The notes under the pieces were generated by a model. That model did no database searches. It had not been told where the DNA came from and saw only the letters and a list, made by a program, of their open reading frames with translations. Shown one piece after another: positions 1-4,351 of a DNA stretch of 6,259 nucleotides. Numbering within the stretch: position 1 is the first letter of the stretch; each line of letters begins with the position of its first letter. The position numbers and the translations under genes were made by a program. The stretch is taken from positions 1-6,259 of the forward strand of contig WBUW01000190.1 of the NCBI GenBank assembly GCA_008933495.1, written 5' to 3'. This DNA comes from Pseudorhodoplanes sp. GTDB taxonomy: Bacteria > Pseudomonadota > Alphaproteobacteria > Rhizobiales > Xanthobacteraceae.

Positions 1-8
1 CCTTTTGC

Positions 9-37
9 TTGCGGGGGGTGCCCCCGGCCGTTATAAG
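9..37 (+). promoter_or_regulatory. Probable sigma-70-type promoter of the tRNA-Pro gene
   Basis: A -35-like TTGCGG (9-14) is followed after 17 bases by a -10-like TATAAG (32-37). The first base of the tRNA is at 51, so a start of transcription near 44 would give a short 5' leader for RNase P to remove. The -35 departs from consensus, but the preceding C makes CTTGCG, which resembles the CTTG-type -35 common in alphaproteobacteria. The box assignment is by eye. Confidence 0.5.
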
Positions 38-50
38 ACCGGCCTTCAGT

Positions 51-127
51 CGGAGTGTAGCGCAGCCTGGTAGCGCACCTCGTTCGGGACGAGGGGGTCG
101 CAGGTTCAAATCCTGCCACTCCGACCA
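51..127 (+). tRNA. tRNA-Pro (anticodon CGG)
   Basis: This is a complete 77-base cloverleaf. The acceptor arms are CGGAGTG (51-57) and CACTCCG (117-123). The anticodon stem CCTCG/CGAGG (78-82, 90-94) encloses the loop TTCGGGA, with anticodon CGG at 85-87. The T arm is GCAGG/CCTGC (100-104, 112-116) around TTCAAAT. The discriminator base is A124 and the terminal CCA is encoded at 125-127. It decodes CCG proline codons, which a GC-rich genome uses heavily. All stems pair, so the gene should be functional even though its 3' half is the core of an integration site: the element that entered here restored the sequence. No plus-strand terminator is obvious directly downstream. Confidence 0.97.
84..127 (+). 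repeat. Left attachment-site repeat within the tRNA 3' half
   Basis: These 44 bases run from U33 of the anticodon loop to the encoded CCA. They are identical to 1226-1269 in direct orientation, offset by 1,142 bases. Identity stops at both ends (83 T against 1225 C, and 128 T against 1270 A). An identity block that covers an anticodon loop to tRNA 3' end is the usual form of a tyrosine-recombinase att core. Confidence 0.85.
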
Positions 128-166
128 TTCATTTCAAAGACTTGCGACGGCAGCGCCAGCCGGGGC

Positions 167-187
167 GCAACAAAATCCGCAACGAAA
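167..187 (+). repeat. Tandem GCAAC motifs, possible left integrase arm sites
   Basis: GCAACAAAA (167-175) and GCAACGAAA (179-187) lie in direct orientation with a 12-base period, 40-60 bases inside the left att core. The second is matched exactly at 1136-1144 on the other flank, where it is again paired with a neighbouring GCAACGA. Paired direct repeats on both arms would suit integrase arm binding, but the motifs are short and could be chance. Confidence 0.3.
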
Positions 188-216
188 AGAAAAAGACCCC
201 CGGCTCATCGCCGGGG
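181..216 (-). terminator. Intrinsic terminator facing the minus strand
   Basis: CCCCGGC (198-204) and GCCGGGG (210-216) form a 7-bp stem with the 5-base loop TCATC. Read on the minus strand, the hairpin is followed by a T-rich run of about 14 bases (complement of 181-194), the form of a strong Rho-independent terminator. On the plus strand there is no T tract after the hairpin. No gene ending here on the minus strand is recognisable, so it may belong to a lost gene or block antisense reading into the tRNA. Confidence 0.55.
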
Positions 217-271
217 CCGGCCTTGGGAGCAACCGCATCCGACGCCCCGGCTGCGGAAAGCCCCCCAAAAC

Positions 272-305
272 TCCACATTTCTGTTGACTTCCACACTTCT
301 GTGGA
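272..305 (+). promoter_or_regulatory. Tandem palindromic operators, probable HicB sites, upstream of hicA
   Basis: Two 16-base near-copies lie 18 bases apart: TCCACATTTCTGTTGA (272-287) and TCCACACTTCTGTGGA (290-305). They differ at two positions. The second is a perfect inverted repeat with 6-base arms and a 4-base spacer; the first has one arm mismatch. A -35-like TTGACT (284-289) sits at the end of the first copy. HicB-type antitoxins with C-terminal DNA-binding domains commonly repress their own operon, and two sites spaced under two helical turns would allow cooperative binding. Assignment to HicB is inferred from position. A matching -10 box could not be placed with confidence. Confidence 0.6.
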
Positions 306-318
306 GTGACCTATATGT

Positions 319-513
319 GTGCGAGCGCAAGAGCTGAAGAAATTCCTCGCCGCCAAGGGCTGCACCTTCGAAACCCACAAGGGTGGCTCCGGTCACATCA
401 CTGTGCGTCGTGGCGACCGCAAGACCCAGCTTCCGATGCATGGGCAGGGCAAGGAACTCGGCAAGGGTCTCGTGAACAAGATTCTGAAAGACTTGGGAAT
501 AACTCGAGGTTGA
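319..513 (+). CDS. hicA: HicA-family mRNA interferase toxin
   Basis: The gene encodes a 64-residue protein of typical HicA size. HicA toxins have a small dsRBD-like fold and cut mRNA on the ribosome through a conserved histidine. Visible family features are an N-terminal helix (QELKKFLAAKGC, residues 4-15), the central GGSGHITVRRG (residues 22-32) whose His26 is the expected catalytic residue, and a C-terminal helix ending in VNKILKDLGI. The start is GTG at 319, the only plausible start in this frame, because an in-frame TGA lies at 307-309. GGAG (303-306) is 12 bases upstream, rather far for a ribosome site, and overlaps the operator; translation may therefore be weak. An ATG at 315 is in another frame. 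The stop is one base from the hicB start, so the two are translationally linked. The gene appears intact, with no frameshift or missing catalytic histidine. Confidence 0.87.
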   Translation: MRAQELKKFLAAKGCTFETHKGGSGHITVRRGDRKTQLPMHGQGKELGKGLVNKILKDLGITRG

Positions 514-514
514 A

Positions 515-940
515 ATGATCTACCGCCTGTACACCGAGCCGGACGACAACGGCACACTGCTCGTCACCTGTCCGGCCTTTCCTGAAGTGACGACGTTCGC
601 GGACGGGCCGGACGGGGTTGTCGCGCGCGGCACGGCTGCGATCGAGGAAGCGATCGCCGCGCGCATCGCTGACGGCCAGGACATTCCCGCGCCTGATGCC
701 GTCAGCGGCCGGCGCGGCAAGGTGTTGGCCAGGCTTCCGATCATGACGGCCATGAAGGTTCAGCTCTACAACGAGCTGCGCCGGTCGAAGGTGAAGACCC
801 GCGCCGAACTCGCACGCCGTATGGGGAAATCGCGCGAGACGGTGGATCGGCTGTTCCGCCTCGATCATGCATCGAAAACGGATCAGATCGAGAGCGCTTT
901 CCGCGCGCTCGGCAAGGAAGTCGAATTCCGAATTCTGTGA
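515..940 (+). CDS. hicB: HicB-family antitoxin with C-terminal helix-turn-helix domain
   Basis: The protein has 141 residues and should neutralise HicA and repress the operon. Residues 1-55 match the HicB N-terminal partial RNase H-like fold: a first strand MIYRLYTEP, then CPAFPEVTTFADG (19-31), then an alanine-rich helix (39-52) equivalent to the family's EEAL..A..AI segment. Residues 58-75 form a basic, flexible-looking linker. Residues 83-135 look like an Xre-type HTH domain: TRAELARRMGKSRETVDRLF (95-114) would supply the recognition helices. The ATG at 515 follows the hicA stop by one base, and GAGG (506-509) lies five bases before it, a good ribosome site inside the hicA end. Placing the antitoxin second is normal for hicAB, as is a DNA-binding C-terminus. 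The HTH suggests it binds the palindromes at 272-305. The family call is strong; operator binding is inference. Confidence 0.88.
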   Translation: MIYRLYTEPDDNGTLLVTCPAFPEVTTFADGPDGVVARGTAAIEEAIAARIADGQDIPAPDAVSGRRGKVLARLPIMTAMKVQLYNELRRSKVKTRAELARRMGKSRETVDRLFRLDHASKTDQIESAFRALGKEVEFRIL

Positions 941-1001
941 GCCGCGTTCCGGTTCGAGAGTTGAAAATCGGCCGATAAGCCTCACCCGCAAACGCGGGAG
1001 C

Positions 1002-1022
1002 TCCGGTGGTCGACCGGGCTTT
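1002..1022 (+). terminator. Weak candidate terminator after hicAB
   Basis: CCGGT (1003-1007) pairs with ACCGG (1013-1017) around a 5-base loop, followed by GCTTTA. It lies 62 bases after the hicB stop, in the right direction. The T run is only three bases, so termination would be inefficient. Another small hairpin, CCCGC/GCGGG (985-998), precedes it. Confidence 0.3.
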
Positions 1023-1125
1023 ACGGTTCCTACCTGCGGCAATTCGCGATCCGGGGCTGATGCTTTGCCTTATTGCCCGGAAGCAGCGCCGCGTCTCATT
1101 GCGCAAGGAACGTGCCCGGAGCGCC

Positions 1126-1144
1126 GCAACGATTTGCAACGAAA
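1126..1144 (+). repeat. Tandem GCAACGA motifs, possible right integrase arm sites
   Basis: GCAACGATT (1126-1134) and GCAACGAAA (1136-1144) are direct repeats with a 10-base period, about 82-100 bases before the right att core. GCAACGAAA also occurs at 179-187 in the left arm. A second shared 9-mer, TGCGACGGC, lies at 143-151 and 1179-1187. The orientation is the same on both arms. Chance occurrence is not excluded. Confidence 0.3.
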
Positions 1145-1198
1145 TGGCCCAAACGGGCGTGAACAAAACGTGGCGAAATGCGACGGCCGCGCCAATAA

Positions 1199-1211
1199 AA
1201 TCAGTGATTTA
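1199..1211 (+). promoter_or_regulatory. IHF-binding-site consensus next to the right att repeat
   Basis: AATCAGTGATTTA matches the IHF consensus WATCARNNNNTTR at every defined position. It ends 14 bases before the att core at 1226, inside the element, and sits in a locally A/T-rich patch. IHF bends att DNA for many tyrosine recombinases, so the position makes functional sense. Binding itself is inferred. Confidence 0.5.
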
Positions 1212-1225
1212 GAAAAACCCACCGC

Positions 1226-1269
1226 TCGGGACGAGGGGGTCGCAGGTTCAAATCCTGCCACTCCGACCA
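1226..1269 (+). repeat. Right attachment-site repeat: duplicated 3' end of tRNA-Pro
   Basis: This is a perfect 44-base copy of 84-127, ending with CCA. The sequence upstream (1193-1225) shares nothing with the tRNA 5' half, so this is a partial copy and not a functional or merely degenerate second tRNA. It marks the outer end of the integrated element. Before integration, the chromosomal bases from 1270 onward would have followed the tRNA directly. Confidence 0.85.
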
Positions 1270-1450
1270 ATCTCCTACCCCCATAACCGAAACGATCCGG
1301 CCCGGCGAGGCCCATCTCCCGCCCATCCCGGATACGCCGCACCAGCGTTCCGCGGGCCGGAACCGATGCAACGACGCGCTTGTGCTCGGGGCGGCTCGCC
1401 ACGTAACGTCGCTGCCAGAACAAACGTCTCCCGGACCAGCCGGGGGCACA
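1270..1450. other. Intergenic leader region of the TRAP operon
   Basis: This stretch separates the right att repeat from the TAXI receptor gene and should contain the operon promoter. No convincing -35/-10 pair was found. The best is TTGTGC (1380-1385) with GTAACG (1403-1408), which is weak. A small palindrome ACGTAACGT lies at 1401-1409. A leader hairpin, CCCGG (1430-1434) with CCGGG (1440-1444), extensible by a wobble and one more pair, ends just before the ribosome site. No small gene is supportable. Confidence 0.45.
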
Positions 1451-1456
1451 GGGAGG
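1451..1456 (+). promoter_or_regulatory. Ribosome binding site of the TAXI receptor gene, decides the start
   Basis: GGGAGG is a strong Shine-Dalgarno sequence. It lies six bases before the ATG at 1463 but directly abuts the in-frame ATG at 1457, which would leave no spacing. It therefore favours the 1463 start, which also gives a normal signal peptide beginning MKRH. Confidence 0.7.
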
Positions 1457-1462
1457 ATGGAC

Positions 1463-2416
1463 ATGAAACGTCATCTGACAGCCATCGGATTGGGTCTTGC
1501 GGTCGCGGTGTCGGCGACAGTCGCCCCGGCCTCGGCCGCCGAACTCAAATTCATGACCGGGCCGCAGGGCGGCTCCTGGATCCCGCTCGGCGGACAATTG
1601 AAGGATCTGTGGGAGAAGGCCGTTCCCGGCCTCTCCGTGCAGCAGTCACCGGGCGCCGGCATCGCCAATGTGCGCGCGGTGGAAGAAGGCAAGGCCGATG
1701 TCGGCTTCGGCAATTCCATCTCCACGGTCGATGCGATTGCCGGCCGCGCCCCGTTCAACAAGCCGCACCCCAATGTCTGCAATGTCGCGACGCTCTATCC
1801 GCAATATTATCAGCTCGTCGTTCCCGCCGATGCCGGGATCAATTCGGTCAAGGACCTCAAGGGCAAGGGCGTCAGCACGCAGCAGCGCGGAAATACCGGC
1901 GAGCTGATCACCGGCCAGGTCCTGCAGGTGAACGGGCTGAGCTATAACGACGTGAAGATGAGCTTCGTGTCCTACACCGACTCGGTCAACCAGATGAAGG
2001 ACGGGCACGCGGCGGCCTTCGGTCTCGGAACGACGATTCCCGCCGGCGCGATCATGGATGTCGCGGCCGCGCGCGACATCAAGTTGCTGGACCTGTCGGG
2101 CAATCTCGACGCCATGCGCAAGCTCAATCCCGGCTATACGCTCGTCATCGTTCCCAAGGGCACCTATCCGAAGCAGAACGCCGACGTGAAGGTGATCGGC
2201 TACGCCACCCATGTCGTGGCATCGTGCAAGCTGCCGGCCGACACCGTGTACGCGATGACAAAAACCATCGCCGCGAATGTCGACGGCCTGGCTTCGGTGG
2301 TCAAAGCCATCAAAGGGCTCAACGCCAAGATGATGGCGGAAGACATCGGCGTGCCGTTCCATCCCGGCGCGGCGAAATTCTACAAGGAAGCCGGCGTCGC
2401 CATTAAGAGCAACTGA
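1463..2416 (+). CDS. TAXI-family TRAP transporter solute-binding receptor
   Basis: The 317-residue precursor has an Sec signal peptide: MKRH, a hydrophobic stretch (residues 6-20) and an A-x-A site (ASA/SAA, about residues 24-26). The mature protein is periplasmic and about 290 residues, normal for the family. Family segments are the first strand and loop ELKFMTGPQGGSWIPLGG after the cleavage site, the QQSPGAGIANVRAVEEGKADVGFGN region that lines the ligand cleft, the hinge stretch QYYQLVVPADAGINSVKDLKGK, and the C-terminal VPFHPGAAKFYKEAG, the typical P-x-H-x-GA-x-x-(Y/F)-(Y/F)-KE-x-G ending of TAXI proteins. TAXI receptors feed fused TRAP permeases, as found 50 bases downstream. Known TAXI ligands are few (glutamate and related dicarboxylates); the ligand here is not determinable from sequence, but the linked dehydratase suggests a sugar acid. 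A further in-frame start at 1382 would put the signal peptide inside and has no ribosome site. Confidence 0.92.
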   Translation: MKRHLTAIGLGLAVAVSATVAPASAAELKFMTGPQGGSWIPLGGQLKDLWEKAVPGLSVQQSPGAGIANVRAVEEGKADVGFGNSISTVDAIAGRAPFNKPHPNVCNVATLYPQYYQLVVPADAGINSVKDLKGKGVSTQQRGNTGELITGQVLQVNGLSYNDVKMSFVSYTDSVNQMKDGHAAAFGLGTTIPAGAIMDVAAARDIKLLDLSGNLDAMRKLNPGYTLVIVPKGTYPKQNADVKVIGYATHVVASCKLPADTVYAMTKTIAANVDGLASVVKAIKGLNAKMMAEDIGVPFHPGAAKFYKEAGVAIKSN

Positions 2417-2424
2417 GGTCGCCG

Positions 2425-2454
2425 GCGCCGGCGCGGCTCGCGCTGCGCCGGCGC
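2425..2454 (+). promoter_or_regulatory. GC hairpin between receptor and permease genes
   Basis: Two copies of the self-complementary 10-mer GCGCCGGCGC (2425-2434 and 2445-2454), separated by ten bases, can pair into a very stable stem. The hairpin lies 8 bases after the receptor stop and 12 before the permease start, with no T tract. It is therefore more likely an RNA-stability or attenuation element than a full terminator. Such intercistronic stems often leave receptor mRNA more abundant than permease mRNA. The structure is seen; the effect is inferred. Confidence 0.5.
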
Positions 2455-2466
2455 GGCGGATTGCCC

Positions 2467-4341
2467 GTGACCCAGCCCTTGCGCATCGACGCGAGCTATG
2501 CGGGCCTCGTCAGGCTCGCGGTGACCGTTATTTCGGTCGCCATGGCGCTCTATCACATGTGGATGATCGCCTTCGGCGCGCCGGAGGCGATCCTGTTCCG
2601 CGGCACGCATCTGCTTTTCGCGCTTGTCCTGTTGTTTCTGATCTACCGTCGTTCCGGGGAACCGGAAGGGCTTCCGACGTTTTTCGACTGGCTGCTGCTG
2701 GCGCTCGGCGTCGCGCCGGTGGCGTATCTGTTCGTCAATTACGACTATGTCGTCACCCGCATCTTCTACGTCGACGATCTGACGCGCACCGACATGATCA
2801 TGGGCACGGTTCTGACCCTGGTCATCCTGGAAGCCACGCGTCGCGTGATCGGCCTTGCGCTGCCGATCACGGCGGCGGTCTTCCTGATCTACGGCCTGTT
2901 TGTCGCGCGCCTCGATCCCATGCAAATGCTCGACCAGCTTTACATGACGACCGAGGGGATTTTCGGCATTCCGCTCTCGGTGTCGGCGACCTATGTGCTG
3001 ATTTTCGTGCTGTTCGGATCGTTCATGGAGCGCACCGGCACCGGGCAGCTTTTCATGGATTTCGCCATGAGCCTGACCGGCCACACCGCCGGCGGGCCGG
3101 GGAAAGTCTCGGTCGTCAGTTCGAGCCTGTTCGGCACGATTTCGGGCAGCGCGGTCGCCAACGTGATGGTGGACGGACCGATCTCCATCCCGTTGATGAA
3201 GCGCACCGGATTTCCGCCGCACTTTGCCGCCGGCGTCGAATCGACGGCCTCGACCGGCGGCCAGATCATGCCCCCGATCATGGGGGCGGCGGCTTTCGTG
3301 ATGGCGGAATTTCTCGGCGTCGGTTACGGGCAGGTGATCATCTGGGCGCTCATCCCGGCGATCCTCTATTACGTTGCCTGCTTTGCCGCGGTGCATTTTG
3401 AGGCCAGGCGCCGCGGGCTCGTCGGGCTGCCGCGCAACCAGTTGCCGAAAATCGGCAACGTCATGCGCGAACGCGGTCACCTGTTCCTCCCGGTACTGAC
3501 GATCCTGGCGGTCATGTATTCCGGCTACAGCGCGCCGCTGGCGGCGCTGGCCGGCACGCTCGCCTGTTTCCCGGTCGCGGCGCTGCGGCGGGTGACGCGC
3601 GGCTATGTGACCGGGGACAATATCGTCGGCGCGCTGGTCGACGGGGCGCGCAATGCGCTCGGCGTCGCGCTCGCCTGCGCCTGCGCCGGTATCGTGATCG
3701 GCGTCGTCACGCTCTCGGGTCTCGGCATCGTCTTCACCCAGTTCGTGGTCGGGCTGGCGCAGGACACGCTGATTGTCGCGCTGATCCTGACGATGCTCGC
3801 CGGCATCGTGCTCGGCATGGGCATGCCGACCACGCCGGCCTATATCATCATGACGGCCTTGCTGGTGCCGGCGATCATCAAGCTCGGCGTGATTGCGCCG
3901 GCCGCGCACATGTTCGCGCTCTACTTCGCGGTGCTGTCCGCGATCACGCCGCCGGTGGCGCTTGCGGTCTATGCCGCGGCCGGGATCGCCAAGGCCGACC
4001 TGTGGAAGAGCGGACTGGCGGCGGTGAAGATCGGCACGGCCGGGTTTGTCGTGCCGTTCATGTTCGTCTATTCGCCGGCCCTGCTGATGATCGGCGACTG
4101 GCCGGTCATCGCGATCACGTTCGTGACGGCCTGTTGCGGGATTTTGCTGCTTGCGGCCGGCCTGCACGGCTATCTGCTCGTCGCCGCGCGGCCGTGGGAA
4201 CGTGCGCTGCTCGCCGCCGCCGGGCTTCTGCTGGTCGATCCCGGGCTTTGGACCGACCTGATCGGCGCCGGATTGGCAGCGATCGTGATCGCCACCCAGG
4301 TTGCCGGCGCGCCCGCCACGAAATCCGACGTCGCAAAGTAA
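2467..4341 (+). CDS. TRAP transporter permease, 4TM/12TM (DctQ-DctM) fusion protein
   Basis: The 624-residue inner-membrane protein should use the sodium (or proton) gradient to import the ligand delivered by the TAXI receptor. The N-terminal part (about 1-145) has four hydrophobic segments (near 13-35, 47-60, 74-91, 109-145), corresponding to the small DctQ-like subunit. The rest is the DctM-like large subunit. Conserved transport segments are GPGKVSVVSSSLFGTISGSA (210-229), STGGQIMPPIMGAAAFVMAE (262-281), GMGMPTTPAYI (450-460) and AITPPVALAVYAAAGIA (492-508). The small and large subunits are fused, as usual for TAXI systems, so no separate dctQ is needed. The start is ambiguous: GTG at 2467 has GGCGGA (2455-2460) six bases upstream and is preferred; TTG at 2461 is in frame but directly abuts that site. 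The C-terminal 90 residues carry two or three more hydrophobic segments after FVVPFMFVYSP. It lies 50 bases after the receptor gene and 10 before the dehydratase. Confidence 0.93.
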   Translation: MTQPLRIDASYAGLVRLAVTVISVAMALYHMWMIAFGAPEAILFRGTHLLFALVLLFLIYRRSGEPEGLPTFFDWLLLALGVAPVAYLFVNYDYVVTRIFYVDDLTRTDMIMGTVLTLVILEATRRVIGLALPITAAVFLIYGLFVARLDPMQMLDQLYMTTEGIFGIPLSVSATYVLIFVLFGSFMERTGTGQLFMDFAMSLTGHTAGGPGKVSVVSSSLFGTISGSAVANVMVDGPISIPLMKRTGFPPHFAAGVESTASTGGQIMPPIMGAAAFVMAEFLGVGYGQVIIWALIPAILYYVACFAAVHFEARRRGLVGLPRNQLPKIGNVMRERGHLFLPVLTILAVMYSGYSAPLAALAGTLACFPVAALRRVTRGYVTGDNIVGALVDGARNALGVALACACAGIVIGVVTLSGLGIVFTQFVVGLAQDTLIVALILTMLAGIVLGMGMPTTPAYIIMTALLVPAIIKLGVIAPAAHMFALYFAVLSAITPPVALAVYAAAGIAKADLWKSGLAAVKIGTAGFVVPFMFVYSPALLMIGDWPVIAITFVTACCGILLLAAGLHGYLLVAARPWERALLAAAGLLLVDPGLWTDLIGAGLAAIVIATQVAGAPATKSDVAK

Positions 4342-4351
4342 GATCAGCCGG

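Larger units (their letters stand above)
941..1225. other. Non-coding or decayed island segment between hicB and the right att repeat
   Basis: No frame here gives a recognisable protein. Open frames exist on both strands but have no family-like segments and no ribosome sites. The final 60 or so bases are more A/T-rich than the rest of the window. The segment holds a weak terminator candidate just after hicB, paired GCAACGA motifs at 1126-1144 and an IHF consensus at 1199-1211. It is best read as the attachment-site arm of the element plus possible debris of a lost gene. Confidence 0.55.
128..1269. mobile_element. Mini genomic island or island remnant in tRNA-Pro, carrying hicAB
   Basis: The segment is bounded by the intact tRNA-Pro on the left and by a 44-base copy of its 3' end on the right, which marks it as integrated by site-specific recombination. 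The only supported genes inside are hicA and hicB. No integrase, excisionase, replication or transfer gene is present, so it cannot move by itself. Two explanations fit: a non-autonomous element mobilised by an integrase encoded elsewhere, or a larger island that lost its interior and kept the addictive toxin-antitoxin pair and both att ends. An IHF consensus site beside the right repeat and shared short repeats on both flanks support an att structure. The boundaries are seen in the sequence; the history is inferred. Confidence 0.7.

Noticed and set aside
306..518. Open frame starting at GTG 306 or ATG 315 overlapping hicA
   Set aside because: It is in a different frame from the HicA protein and gives an Arg/Gln/Ser-rich peptide with no family features.
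1226..1269. A second tRNA-Pro gene
   Set aside because: Only the 3' half is present; there is no D arm, 5' acceptor strand or anticodon 5' stem upstream.
1401..1409. ACGTAACGT palindrome as a regulator site for the TRAP operon
   Set aside because: It is a single short palindrome with no second copy and no convincing promoter around it; it cannot be told from chance.
1382..1462. Upstream start for the TAXI receptor (at 1382) or ATG at 1457
   Set aside because: The 1382 start places 27 non-homologous residues before the signal peptide and has no ribosome site. The 1457 ATG abuts the Shine-Dalgarno sequence with no spacing.
1070..1597. Minus-strand open frames across the right att repeat that read VAGFEPATP or WQDLNLRPP
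   Set aside because: These are well-known spurious peptides made by translating the antisense of a tRNA 3' end. Here they come exactly from the 1226-1269 tRNA copy.
2425..2454. Intrinsic terminator between the receptor and permease genes
   Set aside because: The stem is strong but no T tract follows on either strand, and the downstream genes depend on read-through.
4301..4351. Upstream in-frame ATG for the dehydratase
   Set aside because: It would overlap the permease end by 41 bases and add a Pro/Arg-rich tail unlike the family N-terminus; ATG at 4352 gives the expected protein.
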